64,000 bases of DNA from Actinophytocola xinjiangensis (GCF_001921215.1 NZ_MSIF01000002.1:496001-560000), one strand, 5' to 3'. Positions 44,468 through 53,255 are shown, counted from the stretch's first letter. Numbers and translations: made by a program. The notes: a model not told the origin generated them from the letters alone.

Positions 44468-45454
44468 ATGGCGAGCAGGAGTACGGAGTCACGGGACGGG
44501 GTCCCGCTCACAAACCTCGACCAGGAAATGTTCGACGGTGCCGGTGCGACCAAGCGCGATCTCGTCGACTATCTGGACGCGGTGCGCGATCGGATCCTTC
44601 CCGGCCTGGCCGACCGTCCACTGTCGGTGGTGCGGGTCCGGCCGGGGCAGGAACCCTTCATGCAGAAGAACCTGCCGAAGTACACCCCGGACTGGATCCG
44701 CCGGACCGACCTGTGGGCCGAGGCGTCGCGGCGCACCGTCTCCTACGGCCTCTGTGACGACCGGCGCACCCTGATCTGGTTCGCCAACCAACGTGCGGTC
44801 GAGTACCACGTCACGCTTTATCAGACCGAGGTCATGTATCACCCGACGCACCTCGTGCTCGACCTCGACCCGCCGGAAGGTCAGGTCGAGAACGGTTTCC
44901 GGGCCGCGGCCAACGCCGCCAAACTCGTCCGCCAGGCCCTGCTCGACCTCGGTCTGGACGGCGCGCTGAAGACCAGCGGCGCCAAGGGCGTGCACGTGTT
45001 CGTCCCGGTCGACCCGACCACCGACCCCGACGACGCGGCGGCCGCCACCCGGGCGATCGCCGCGCGGGCCGCCGGGCTCGATCCGGGCATCGCCACCACC
45101 GCGTACATCAAGGACGAACGCGAGGGCAAGGTCTTCGTCGACTCGACGCGGGCGCACGGCGCCACGGTGATCGCCGCGTACAGCCCCCGGCTGCGCCCCG
45201 GCGTGCCGGTCTCGTTCCCGGTGAGCTGGGCCGACGCCGACGACGTCGTGCCGGCCGACTTCACCGTCCGCAACGCCGCGGCGCTGGTCGCCGGGACCGA
45301 CCCGTGGGCGGCCGCGCTGCCGGCCCCGCAGCGGCTGCCGGCCGACCTGGTCGCCGAGGGCCACGAGATCCCGGTGGCCCGGGTGGTCGCCATGCACGAG
45401 GGCAAGCGCCGCAAGCGTGCGGCCGAACGCGCCGCCAAGGCCGGCGAGGAGTAA
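44468..45454 (+). CDS. Stand-alone LigD-type polymerase/primase (archaeo-eukaryotic primase fold)
   Basis: The protein has 328 residues. It shows the LigD POL-domain landmarks: RVRPGQEPFMQKNLPKYTPD, the catalytic LDLDPPEG (Asp132, Asp134), TSGAKGVHVFVPV (substrate-binding His176) and FVDSTRAHGATVIAAYSPR. Such enzymes add nucleotides, often ribonucleotides, at double-strand breaks during end-joining. The ligase and phosphoesterase domains of full LigD are absent, as in many actinomycetes where they are separate genes. No ku gene is in the window. It is divergent from the MoxR cluster. Confidence 0.9.
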   Translation: MASRSTESRDGVPLTNLDQEMFDGAGATKRDLVDYLDAVRDRILPGLADRPLSVVRVRPGQEPFMQKNLPKYTPDWIRRTDLWAEASRRTVSYGLCDDRRTLIWFANQRAVEYHVTLYQTEVMYHPTHLVLDLDPPEGQVENGFRAAANAAKLVRQALLDLGLDGALKTSGAKGVHVFVPVDPTTDPDDAAAATRAIAARAAGLDPGIATTAYIKDEREGKVFVDSTRAHGATVIAAYSPRLRPGVPVSFPVSWADADDVVPADFTVRNAAALVAGTDPWAAALPAPQRLPADLVAEGHEIPVARVVAMHEGKRRKRAAERAAKAGEE

Positions 45455-45804
45455 TCGCGCCCGTTGGTCGGACGTCAGCGTTCGTTGAACGGCCGACCCG
45501 CACTCCGCGATACGCCCGCTCGGCCGGTCCCGGGACCGGCCGAGCGGAGGTTTCGTCACGGCCGAACGGCCGGTTCGATCGCCCGATGATGATCACATAG
45601 GGTTATCACTCAAGTGGGTACCTGGCCCCCATCGGTGCCAGTCAGCGGCCTGAATGCTCCACAATGGACGGTCTGCGGCCGGTTACCCTGCGCATATGAT
45701 CCGAGACGAGGTGTGGACACCCGTCCGACGCTTTGATTACATGTCCCCGTCGCATGCGCCGCCCCGGCACCGCACCCGCTAGTGACAGAAACCGTTGGGA
45801 CACA
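45455..45804. other. 350-bp intergenic region: palindrome and probable conservon promoter
   Basis: No gene is seen here. The region holds the perfect palindrome at 45516-45547, then AT-richer DNA around 45585-45610 and 45735-45745, where the promoter of the conservon operon is expected. I cannot fix its -35 and -10 with confidence. Confidence 0.5.
45516..45547. terminator. Perfect 32-bp palindrome after the LigD-type polymerase gene
   Basis: Arms at 45516-45531 and 45532-45547 are exact reverse complements with no spacer. As RNA it would form a very stable hairpin with a minimal loop, 61 bases after the stop. A terminator is the simplest reading; a protein-binding site is possible. Confidence 0.6.
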
Positions 45805-47079
45805 ATGACGACCCGAGCCAGACAAATGCTCCAGCGCTCCCGCGATCTGCTCGAACGGTCCCGGGTGGCGGCCGTACGGGTACTCGACCCGCCCCGTGGA
45901 CCGGCCCCGGTGCTGCCCCGCGTCATCGAGGGCGCGCGCGGCGAGATGGTCCACCAGGAGCCGGAGGGCGCGGTGGTCGACATCTGCGCCAGCATCGCGC
46001 TGCGTGACCTCAACCTGGTCGACTCGCTGCTCGCCCTGCTGGAGCGGCTCGAGGAGAACGAATCCGACCCCGAGCGCCTCGCCGAGCTGTACAAGCTCGA
46101 CCACCTCGCCGCCCGGCTGCGCCGCAACGCCGAGAACCTGCGGGTCCTCGCCGGCCGCGACGCCAACGACGCACAGTCCGACTCGGCGTCCATCGTGGAT
46201 GTCGTGCGGGCGGCGATGTCCTCGATCGACGGCTACTCCCGGGTCTCCATCGGCCGGGTACTGGCCCTGGGCGTGACCGGCATCGCCGCCGACGACCTCA
46301 GCCGGCTGCTGGCCGAACTGCTCGACAACGCCGCCAAGCAGTCCCCGCCGGAGTCCTCGGTGAGGGTCAGCGCGCACCTCACCGACTCCGGCAGCGTTCT
46401 GCTGCGCGTCGAGGACGACGGCATCGGCCTGCCGGCGCAACGCGTCGAGCAGCTCAACAGCCGCCTGTCCGACGAGCCGAGGCTCACCGATGACTCCGTG
46501 CGCCACATGGGCCTGGCCGTCGTCCGCCGCCTCGCCGCCCGCCACGACATGCGCGTACGGCTGGCCAGGCGCTCGCCGCACGGCACCACCGCGACCGTCC
46601 TGCTGCCCCCCGGCCTGCTCTGCGAGCTGCCGGACAAGGCCTGGTCGGGCTCGCAGACGGTCACCGTCACCGCCGCGCCCACCGCCGCCGACCCCGACCG
46701 GGTCACCACGGTCCCGGTACCCCCGGCACCCCGCCGCCCTCCCATCACCCGCCAGCGCACCACCCCGGCGGCCCCGGCCGGCGAGCGGCGACGCGGCGGC
46801 ACCGTCACCCGGCCCCGCCCGCAGGACCCCGACGAGGGCGGCCAGACGGCCAACGGCCTGCCCCGCCGGGTCTCGCGCAGCATCAAGAACCCCGGCGACG
46901 GCGCGGCGGCCGAACCGCCGGCGGCCGAACCGCAGCCGGACCCGAACGGCCACGAGAAGCTGCTCGCCGACCTCGAGGCGTTCACCGCCGGCGAGGCCGA
47001 GGCGAAGTCGCGGACCGACGCGGAGGACACCCGCTGGCCCCAGGACTACGACCTGCCGCCGGAGGGATCCTCGTCGTGA
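45805..47079 (+). CDS. Soluble kinase-like ATPase of a conservon (CvnA-like, truncated)
   Basis: The protein has 424 residues from ATG 45805. It has the conservon kinase dimerisation stretch (LDHLAARLRRNAENLRVLAG, with His100) and a HATPase_c domain (LLAELLDNAAKQSPPE, VLLRVEDDGIGLPAQ, HMGLAVVRRLAARHDMRVRL). CvnA proteins normally carry two membrane segments, a nitrate/nitrite-sensor-like domain and HAMP; all are missing, so this one is cytoplasmic. A Pro/Arg-rich disordered tail of 150 residues follows. Conservons act as G-protein-like switches in actinomycete development. It is coupled to the next gene (GTGA). Confidence 0.87.
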   Translation: MTTRARQMLQRSRDLLERSRVAAVRVLDPPRGPAPVLPRVIEGARGEMVHQEPEGAVVDICASIALRDLNLVDSLLALLERLEENESDPERLAELYKLDHLAARLRRNAENLRVLAGRDANDAQSDSASIVDVVRAAMSSIDGYSRVSIGRVLALGVTGIAADDLSRLLAELLDNAAKQSPPESSVRVSAHLTDSGSVLLRVEDDGIGLPAQRVEQLNSRLSDEPRLTDDSVRHMGLAVVRRLAARHDMRVRLARRSPHGTTATVLLPPGLLCELPDKAWSGSQTVTVTAAPTAADPDRVTTVPVPPAPRRPPITRQRTTPAAPAGERRRGGTVTRPRPQDPDEGGQTANGLPRRVSRSIKNPGDGAAAEPPAAEPQPDPNGHEKLLADLEAFTAGEAEAKSRTDAEDTRWPQDYDLPPEGSSS

Positions 47080-47516
47080 CCGCCGCCTCCCACAAATCGG
47101 CCAGCGACATCACCTGGCTGCTCAACGACTTCGTCGGGAAGGTGCACGGCGTCACGCACGCCCTGATCACCTCCTCCGACGGCTTCCCGCTGACCGCGTC
47201 CGCCGAGGTGCGCTCCGACGACGCCGAACAGCTCGCCGCCATCGCCAGCGGCCTGCTCAGCCTCGCCGGCAGCAGCGCCGCCCTCTACGGCAAGGGAAAC
47301 TGCGAGCAGATCATCATCCGGCTGACCAGGGGTTACTTCCTGTTCATGGGGATCGGCACCGGCGCGGGCCTCGCCGTGCTCACCGGTCCCGACTGCGACA
47401 TGCGTGTCGTGGCCTACGAGATGACCCAGTTCGTCACCAACGCGGGACACGCGCTGACACCCGAACTGCGCGCCGACCTGCGACGGGTGCTGACCGCCCG
47501 CCGGCCCCAGGCATGA
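47076..47516 (+). CDS. cvnB: Roadblock/LC7-domain protein (CvnB-like)
   Basis: The protein has 146 residues, and its start overlaps the kinase-like stop. Core motifs: ITWLLNDFVGKVHGVTHALI, TSSDGFPLTASAEV, DDAEQLAAIASGLLSLAGSS and GYFLFMGIGTGAGLAVLTGP. Roadblock dimers act as GTPase-activating or scaffold partners for small GTPases of the MglA/Cvn type; here the GTPase is two genes downstream. Confidence 0.94.
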   Translation: MTAASHKSASDITWLLNDFVGKVHGVTHALITSSDGFPLTASAEVRSDDAEQLAAIASGLLSLAGSSAALYGKGNCEQIIIRLTRGYFLFMGIGTGAGLAVLTGPDCDMRVVAYEMTQFVTNAGHALTPELRADLRRVLTARRPQA

Positions 47517-47932
47517 CCGGCCCCGCCAAGGACGTGATGACGGTGTCCAGCGACGACCTCCACGACGATCCCACCGACGGCGGCAAGCGGATGCGCAGCA
47601 AGCGGATCCGTCCGTACGCGCTGACCGGCGGGCGCACCAGGGCACGCCACCACCTGCTCGTCGAGACGCTGATCTCGGTCCCGGAGTTCGACCCGGTGCT
47701 CGCCGACTCGCTCATGCCCGAGTCGCGGATGCTCTACACCAGAGCGTGCCAGCGGATGTCGATCGCCGAGCTGTCGGCCACCCTCGACCTGCCGCTGGGT
47801 GTCATCCGGGTGCTGATCAGTGACCTCGCCGGGCAGAACGCCGTGTACATCCACCCGACCGCCTACGCCTACCAGAACAACCCGCGAGTGCTGGAGAGGA
47901 TCCTCGATGGACTCAAGCAGCTCCCCGTCTGA
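47513..47932 (+). CDS. cvnC: DUF742 protein (CvnC-like)
   Basis: ATG 47513 overlaps the roadblock stop (ATGA). The 139 residues include the family core RIRPYALTGGRTRARHHLLV, then LYTRACQRMSIAELSATLDL and PLGVIRVLISDLAGQNAVYI, a winged-helix-like region. DUF742 proteins accompany roadblock and GTPase subunits and probably link them. The N-terminal 35 residues are acidic and disordered. Confidence 0.94.
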   Translation: MTGPAKDVMTVSSDDLHDDPTDGGKRMRSKRIRPYALTGGRTRARHHLLVETLISVPEFDPVLADSLMPESRMLYTRACQRMSIAELSATLDLPLGVIRVLISDLAGQNAVYIHPTAYAYQNNPRVLERILDGLKQLPV

Positions 47933-48503
47933 CTCGGGTCTGCTGACGATATCCGCGAAGATCGTCGTCGCCGGAGGGTTCGGGGTCGGTAAGACCACGC
48001 TGGTCAACTCGGTCTCCGAAGTGGCGCCGCTGAACACCGACGCGTGGATGACCGAGGCCAGCGAGGGCGTCGACGATCTTCCCCCGGGGACCACCAAGTC
48101 GACCACCACGGTCGCCATGGACTTCGGCCGGATCACGCTGCACCGCGACCTGTTGCTCTACCTGTTCGGCACCCCCGGTCAGGCCAGGTTCTGGTTCCTG
48201 TGGGACGACCTGTGCCGGGGGGCGCTCGGCGCGGTCGTGCTCGTGGACACCAGCCGGATCGACCAGTCGTTCGCGGCGGTGAACTACTTCGAGAACGACT
48301 CCGAGCTGCCGTTCATCGTGGCGGTCAACCGCTTCGAGGGAAAGCCCCGGCACGACGTCGACGAGGTCCGGGACGCGTTGGCGCTCACCGAGTCCGTCCC
48401 CCTGATCGAGTGCGACGCCCGGAGCCGGGCGTCGGCCATCGACGTGTTGCAGGAGGTCGTGACCCACTCGCTGTCGCTGTCCCGGGTCTCGGTGCCCGGT
48501 TAG
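47907..48503 (+). CDS. cvnD: Ras-like GTPase of the conservon (CvnD-like)
   Basis: ATG 47907 overlaps the DUF742 gene by 26 bases, giving 198 residues. GTPase motifs: P-loop VVAGGFGVGKTTLVNSVSE, G2 around KSTTTVAMDFGRI, G3 LFGTPGQARFWFLWDDLCRG and NRFEG where Ras has NKxD, as is normal for this family. It is the switch of the operon, probably cycling under the roadblock protein and the kinase-like protein. Confidence 0.95.
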   Translation: MDSSSSPSDSGLLTISAKIVVAGGFGVGKTTLVNSVSEVAPLNTDAWMTEASEGVDDLPPGTTKSTTTVAMDFGRITLHRDLLLYLFGTPGQARFWFLWDDLCRGALGAVVLVDTSRIDQSFAAVNYFENDSELPFIVAVNRFEGKPRHDVDEVRDALALTESVPLIECDARSRASAIDVLQEVVTHSLSLSRVSVPG

Positions 48504-48554
48504 CGCGCGTGGTCCCCGTCCCCCCGTCCCCGTCCCCTGTGAAGGAACGTGCTG

Positions 48555-49799
48555 ATGCGCAAGGTGTTGATCGTCGGGGCAGGCCAGTCCGGTCTGCAGC
48601 TCGCGTTGACCCTCCTCGACCACGACTACGACGTGACGGTGATGTCCGCCAGGACCCCGGAGGAGATCCGCGAGGGCCGGGTGATGTCCACGCAGGGCAT
48701 GTTCCACAACGCGTTGCAGCACGAGCGCAACCACGGGCTGAACCTGTGGGAGGAGGAGACCATCCCGTTCGAGGGGCTCGGGGTCTCGGTCGCCGCGCCG
48801 GACGGCTCCCGGGTGCTGGACTGGGTGGCCCGGCTCGACCACTACGGGATGTCGATCGACCAGCGGGTGAAGATGGCCGGCTGGCTGGAGCTGTTCGAGG
48901 AACGCGGCGGCCAGCTGGTGATCCACGGCGTGACCACCGCCGACCTGGACAAGCTGGCCCGGATGTACGACCTGACGGTCATCGCCGCCGGCAAGGGTGA
49001 GCTGGTGCAGCTGTTCGACCGCGACCCGAGGCGCTCGCCCTACAGCGCGCCGCAGCGGGCGCTGTCGCTGGCCTACACCCACGGCGTCGAGCGCCGACCG
49101 GAGCACCCGGAGTTCGCCGCGGTGCGGTTCAACATCATTCCCGGTGTCGGTGAGCTGTTCATGATCCCGTGTTTCACCACCAGCGGGAACTGCGACATCC
49201 TGTTCTTCGAGGGAGTTCCCGGTGGCCCGCTGGACGTGTTCGGCGACCGTCCGACGCCGGCGGAGACCCTGCGCCGGATCCTCGAACTGATGCGCACCTA
49301 CGTGCCGTGGGAGTACGAGCGTTCGCGCCACGCCGAGCTGACCGACCAGGGCGGCACGCTCGCCGGCGGCTACCCGCCGGTGGTGCGCCAGCCGGTGGGG
49401 GAGCTGCCGTCGGGCGGGGTGGTGCTGGGGATGGCCGACGTGGTCGTGGCCAACGACCCGATCACCGGCCAGGGCTCGAACAACGCCAGCCACTGCGCGC
49501 AGCTGTACCTGGAGCAGATCGTGGCGCGCGGCGACCGGCCGTTCGACCGGACCTGGATGTCCACGACGTTCGAGCGGTACTGGGACTACGCCCAGCACGT
49601 GACGCGGTGGACGAACACGATGCTGGCGCCGCCGCCCCCGCACGTGCTGGAGATCATCGGCGCGGCGGGGCAGTTCCCGGAGGTCGCCCGGCGTTTCGCC
49701 AACGGTTTCGCCGACCCGACCGACTACCAGCACTGGTTCTTCGAGCCGGACCGGGCCGCGGAGTACCTGCGCCGGGTCGGGACCTCGGTCACGACGTAA
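48555..49799 (+). CDS. Styrene/indole monooxygenase (StyA)-like FAD protein following the conservon
   Basis: The protein has 414 residues from ATG 48555, behind AAGGA; GTG 48549 is an alternative. The FAD motif KVLIVGAGQSGLQLALTLLD is N-terminal. HNALQHERNHGLNLWEEETI, YDLTVIAAGKGELVQLFDRD and VVANDPITGQGSNNASHCAQ follow, all typical of StyA-type group E flavoprotein monooxygenases. These use FADH2 from a separate reductase (StyB), and none is nearby. It sits 50 bp after the GTPase gene, in the position where Streptomyces conservons often carry a cytochrome P450. The substrate is unknown. Confidence 0.87.
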   Translation: MRKVLIVGAGQSGLQLALTLLDHDYDVTVMSARTPEEIREGRVMSTQGMFHNALQHERNHGLNLWEEETIPFEGLGVSVAAPDGSRVLDWVARLDHYGMSIDQRVKMAGWLELFEERGGQLVIHGVTTADLDKLARMYDLTVIAAGKGELVQLFDRDPRRSPYSAPQRALSLAYTHGVERRPEHPEFAAVRFNIIPGVGELFMIPCFTTSGNCDILFFEGVPGGPLDVFGDRPTPAETLRRILELMRTYVPWEYERSRHAELTDQGGTLAGGYPPVVRQPVGELPSGGVVLGMADVVVANDPITGQGSNNASHCAQLYLEQIVARGDRPFDRTWMSTTFERYWDYAQHVTRWTNTMLAPPPPHVLEIIGAAGQFPEVARRFANGFADPTDYQHWFFEPDRAAEYLRRVGTSVTT

Positions 49800-49800
49800 C

Positions 49801-49836
49801 ACGCCCGGAGCGTGGACGGACACACTCCGGGCGTTT
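49801..49836 (+). terminator. Terminator of the conservon-flavoprotein operon
   Basis: ACGCCCGGAG pairs perfectly with CTCCGGGCGT (49825-49834) around a 14-base loop, followed by TT. It begins two bases after the stop codon. Confidence 0.88.
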
Positions 49837-50081
49837 CTCCCGGCAGGCGGTAGCAGTGCCACTGGAGCAGCACAGCCGAGCCGGGCGAGATTCGGTTATC
49901 GAAATCCACCATTTCACCCGTCCGAATCGATTCGCAAGCCCCTTCCCAGGTGATTCTGACGACCATGTGATAACCGTCATCTATCGTTGCTCGGGGTCGG
50001 CTCGAGTCGCCCTCGGGAGTAGGACGGGTGTCGCCTCAAGGATGACGTCGTGGCCGGTCCACTGCGGCATGATCTTGGGCG

Positions 50082-51242
50082 ATGCCCTTCTACCACTGGC
50101 CGCTGTCCGTCGCGCTGAGCCTGCTGCACTGGTTGTTCTGGCGGCGCGTGGTCAAGCCCAGCGTCGCGCCGGGACCGCGTCGCCGTGCCGTCGCCGTCCT
50201 GCTGATCGTCGGCGACGTCTTCATGGTGGCCACCCTCCTGGCGACCACCCGGCTGCCGCGCGAGTGGTCGGCGCTGTACTCGTGGCCCGGCTACATCTGG
50301 TTCGGCCTGTTCTACTACCTGATCATCGTCACGCTGGTGCTGGAGATCCCCCGGTTCGCGCTGCGCTGGTGGATCAAGAAGGACCCTCGGCCCGAGGACG
50401 GTCCGGGGATCTCGCGCCGCACGTTCGTGGCCCGGTCGGTCGGCGTGGTCGCCGGCGTGACCTCGCTCGGCGCGGTCGGCTACGGCATGCCGGTGGCCCT
50501 GGGCGACCCGGACCTCAAGGACGTGGCGATCCGCCTGCCGCGCCTGGACCCCCGGGCGGCCGGCTGCCGGATCGCCCTGATCAGCGACCTGCACCTGGGG
50601 GCGCTGCTGGGCCGGTCGTTCACCGAACGGGTGGTGGAGCTGGTCAACTCGACCCGCCCGGACCTGGTGGCGATCTGCGGGGACCTGGTCGACGGCCGGG
50701 TCGAGCACCTCGCCGAGGCCGCCGAGCCGCTGCGTGACCTGCGCAGCACCCACGGCACGTTCTTCGTCACCGGAAACCACGAGTACTACTACCGGTACGA
50801 GGAATGGGTCGATCACGTCCGCTCGCTGGGCATCACCACGCTGCTCAACGAGCGCACGACCATCGAGCACAACGGCGGGTCGTTCGAACTGGCCGGACTG
50901 ATCGACGCGAACTCCACGGTCGAGGGCATCGAACCGGGCCCGGACCTGCCCAAGACCCTGCGGGGCTGGGACCGCGAGCGGGCCATGGTGATGCTCGCCC
51001 ACCAGCCGGCGCCGATCGACGAGGTCGCCGCCGAGGGCGTGGACCTCCAGCTGTCCGGCCACACCCACGGCGGCCAGATCGCCCCGTTCAACCTGCTGGT
51101 CAAGGCACTGGAGGGCAACGTAGCCGGGCTGTCCCGGCACGGCGACACCCAGCTCTACGTCACCCGGGGCGCCGGGTTCTGGGGGCCGCCGGTGCGGGTC
51201 GGGGCGCCGCCGGACATCACCGTCGTGGAACTCACCCGCTGA
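50082..51242 (+). CDS. Membrane-anchored calcineurin-like metallophosphoesterase (YkuE/YaeI type)
   Basis: The protein has 386 residues. The first 115 hold about three membrane segments, then a Tat-like internal stretch ISRRTFVARSVGVVAG. The catalytic domain carries the full metal set: ISDLHLG, CGDLVDG, GNHEYYY, MLAHQPAPID and LSGHTHGGQIAPF. Relatives act on lipid-linked or nucleotide phosphates at the membrane; the substrate here is unknown. The gene stands alone after a 245-bp gap. Confidence 0.92.
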   Translation: MPFYHWPLSVALSLLHWLFWRRVVKPSVAPGPRRRAVAVLLIVGDVFMVATLLATTRLPREWSALYSWPGYIWFGLFYYLIIVTLVLEIPRFALRWWIKKDPRPEDGPGISRRTFVARSVGVVAGVTSLGAVGYGMPVALGDPDLKDVAIRLPRLDPRAAGCRIALISDLHLGALLGRSFTERVVELVNSTRPDLVAICGDLVDGRVEHLAEAAEPLRDLRSTHGTFFVTGNHEYYYRYEEWVDHVRSLGITTLLNERTTIEHNGGSFELAGLIDANSTVEGIEPGPDLPKTLRGWDRERAMVMLAHQPAPIDEVAAEGVDLQLSGHTHGGQIAPFNLLVKALEGNVAGLSRHGDTQLYVTRGAGFWGPPVRVGAPPDITVVELTR

Positions 51243-51287
51243 TCCGCGCGAGTTGCCGGCCGGCCCGGGTGGGCCGAGGATTCAGGC

Positions 51288-51857
51288 ATGCTCGAACTGA
51301 TGACGCGCCGGTGGCAGGTCGTGGTCCTGCGCGGCGTACTGGCCGTCCTCTTCGGACTGATCGCCATCGTCTGGCCGGGGATCACGGTGCTGGCGCTGGC
51401 GATCCTGTGGGGGGTGTTCATCCTCGTCGACGGGATCGCCGCGACCGCGATGGGCGTCGGCAAGGACGTCGGGTCGGGCTCGGACCGCACCTATCTCATC
51501 GTGCTCGGCGTGCTGGGGATCATCGCCGGGCTGATCACCTTCATCTGGCCGGGGATCACCGTCGTGGTGCTGCTGGTGGTGATCGCGATCTGGGCGATCA
51601 TCGCCGGGATCATGCAGATCGTGGCGGCGTTCCGGCTGCGCAAGGTGGTGCGCAACGAGTGGTTCCTGGCGGTGTCCGGCCTGGTCACGCTGGCGCTGGG
51701 GATCCTGCTGATCGTGCAGCCGGTGACCGGCGCGGTCGCGCTGGTGATCGCCATCGCGACGTTCGCCATCGCCTGGGGGATCGTGCTGATCGTGTTCGGG
51801 TTCCGGCTCCGCTCGCTGCGCCCCCGCGACCCGGCGGCGCCGGAGGCGGTGACCTGA
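51288..51857 (+). CDS. HdeD/DUF308-family membrane protein
   Basis: The protein has 189 residues with six hydrophobic segments arranged as repeated helical hairpins (VVVLRGVLAVLFGLIAIVWP, LGVLGIIAGLITFIWPGITV, FLAVSGLVTLALGILLIVQP). The duplicated GLI..VWPGIT motif is characteristic. HdeD helps acid resistance in E. coli; in actinomycetes the role is undefined. Confidence 0.9.
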   Translation: MLELMTRRWQVVVLRGVLAVLFGLIAIVWPGITVLALAILWGVFILVDGIAATAMGVGKDVGSGSDRTYLIVLGVLGIIAGLITFIWPGITVVVLLVVIAIWAIIAGIMQIVAAFRLRKVVRNEWFLAVSGLVTLALGILLIVQPVTGAVALVIAIATFAIAWGIVLIVFGFRLRSLRPRDPAAPEAVT

Positions 51858-51886
51858 GGAGCTGGCCTGAGGAGCTGACCTGAGGG

Positions 51887-52195
51887 TCAGCTCCGGCCCC
51901 GGCGGGGGAGCGCGGCGCGGATGACGCTGTCCTCGCCGACCTGGCGGACCAGCGGGTGCTCGGTCTCGTTGCACCAGTGCCCGCCCTCGCCGAGGTAGCG
52001 GAAACGCACGTCGGCGCCCTCGGGCACGGTGACCGACACCGACCGGGTGCCGTTGCTGCGCGGCCGCAGCTCGTGCTCGCCCGGCCGCCAGTCGTTGAAG
52101 TCGCCCACGACGCTCACCCGCCCGGCCGGTGTGTCGGGCAGCAGGACGAACGTGAGGCGGGCCCCGCCCGCTCGGTCGCGATCGATCCGGATCAT
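51887..52195 (-). CDS. Small CBM48 / isoamylase-N-like protein
   Basis: The protein has 102 residues from ATG 52195, behind GGGAG. A single beta-sandwich is seen: RLTFVLLPDTPAGRVSVVGD, FNDWRPGEHELRPRSNGTRS and RFRYLGEGGHWCNETEHP. These are glycogen-binding landmarks as in the AMPK beta subunit and branching enzymes. No catalytic domain follows, so it may target glycogen or act as a partner. The converging HdeD-like gene ends 30 bp away. Confidence 0.88.
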   Translation of the reverse strand: MIRIDRDRAGGARLTFVLLPDTPAGRVSVVGDFNDWRPGEHELRPRSNGTRSVSVTVPEGADVRFRYLGEGGHWCNETEHPLVRQVGEDSVIRAALPRRGRS

Positions 52196-52291
52196 GGCCA
52201 AGGGCTCCCTTCCGCCCGGTGACGTCGACGACAGAATGGCGCACCGGAGGCCGGCCCGCGATTCGGCGGGGGCGCCTGTTGAATGGGGCCC

Positions 52292-53206
52292 ATGGATCTT
52301 CGCGTGATGATCGAGCCCCAGCAGGGCGCGAGCTACGACACCCAGCTGCGGCTGGCGAAAGCCGCCGAGGACCTCGGCTACAGCGGGTTCTTCCGCTCCG
52401 ACCACTACCTGGCCATGGGCGAGGGCGACGGCCTGCCCGGCCCCACCGACGCCTGGGTGACGCTGGCCGGGCTGGCGCGGGAGACCGAGCGGATCCGCCT
52501 CGGCACGATGCTCACCGCCGGCACGTTCCGGCCGCCGGGGGTGCTCGCGATCCAGGTCGCGCAGGTCGATGAGATGTCCGGCGGGCGGATCGAGCTGGGT
52601 CTGGGCGCCGGCTGGTTCGCCGCCGAGCACACCGCCTACGGCATCCCGTTCCCCTCGGCGCGGATCGGCCGGCTGGCCGAGCAGCTGGAGATCGTCACCG
52701 GGATGTGGGCGACCCCGGTCGGCTCCACCTACGACTTCGCCGGGAAGTACTACACGCTCACCGACTGCCCGGCGCTGCCCAAGCCGGCCCAGTCGCCGGT
52801 GCCGATCATCCTCGGCGGGCTCGGTCCGACCAGGACCCCGGACCTGGCGGCGCGTTTCGCCGACGAGTTCAACGTGCCGTTCGCGTCGGTGGCCGACAGC
52901 GCGGCCCAGTTCGGGCGGGTGCGCGCGGCGCTGGCCGAGCACGGCCGGCCGGAGATCGTGCTGTCCAACGCGCTGGTGCTGTGTGTCGGCCGGGACGACG
53001 CGGAGCTGGCCCGGCGGGCGGCGGCGATCGGCCGGGAGGTCGACGAGCTGCGCACCAACGGTGTCGCCGGCTCACCGGCCGAGGCGGTCGACAAGCTCGG
53101 GCACTACGCGCAAGCCGGCTCGGACCGGGTGTACCTGCAGGTCCTTGACCTGCATGACCTCGACCACCTGGCGCTGGTCGCCGACCAGGTCCGCCCGCAG
53201 CTGTGA
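52292..53206 (+). CDS. LLM-class F420-dependent oxidoreductase (luciferase-like)
   Basis: The protein has 304 residues from ATG 52292 (MDLRVMIEPQQGASYDTQLR). Bacterial-luciferase fold markers: LGYSGFFRSDHYLAMGEGDG, TERIRLGTMLTAGTFRPPGV, VDEMSGGRIELGLGAGWFAA and VPIILGGLGPTRTPDLAARF. These enzymes pass hydride from F420H2 to an organic substrate. The substrate is unknown. Confidence 0.92.
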   Translation: MDLRVMIEPQQGASYDTQLRLAKAAEDLGYSGFFRSDHYLAMGEGDGLPGPTDAWVTLAGLARETERIRLGTMLTAGTFRPPGVLAIQVAQVDEMSGGRIELGLGAGWFAAEHTAYGIPFPSARIGRLAEQLEIVTGMWATPVGSTYDFAGKYYTLTDCPALPKPAQSPVPIILGGLGPTRTPDLAARFADEFNVPFASVADSAAQFGRVRAALAEHGRPEIVLSNALVLCVGRDDAELARRAAAIGREVDELRTNGVAGSPAEAVDKLGHYAQAGSDRVYLQVLDLHDLDHLALVADQVRPQL

Positions 53207-53211
53207 GCGGG

Positions 53212-53237
53212 GGTGGGGGCGGGCGACCGCCCCCACC
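53212..53237. terminator. Bidirectional terminator after the LLM oxidoreductase gene
   Basis: GGTGGGGGCGG (53212-53222) pairs perfectly with CCGCCCCCACC (53227-53237) across loop GCGA. It sits between converging stops at 53206 and 53256. Confidence 0.88.
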
Positions 53238-53255
53238 GTGTCCCTCACCACGCGC

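Noticed and set aside
41608-44553. A single 981-residue minus-strand protein covering the DUF5691-like and SWIM genes
   Set aside because: The N-terminal two thirds is the shadow frame of the SWIM gene. The DUF5691-like protein starts at the GTG overlapping the SWIM stop (42987).
49837-50081. Gap after the conservon terminator examined for a small gene or RNA
   Set aside because: Short open frames lack ribosome sites. GGTTATC and GATAACC occur about 75 bp apart, too distant for a clear operator.
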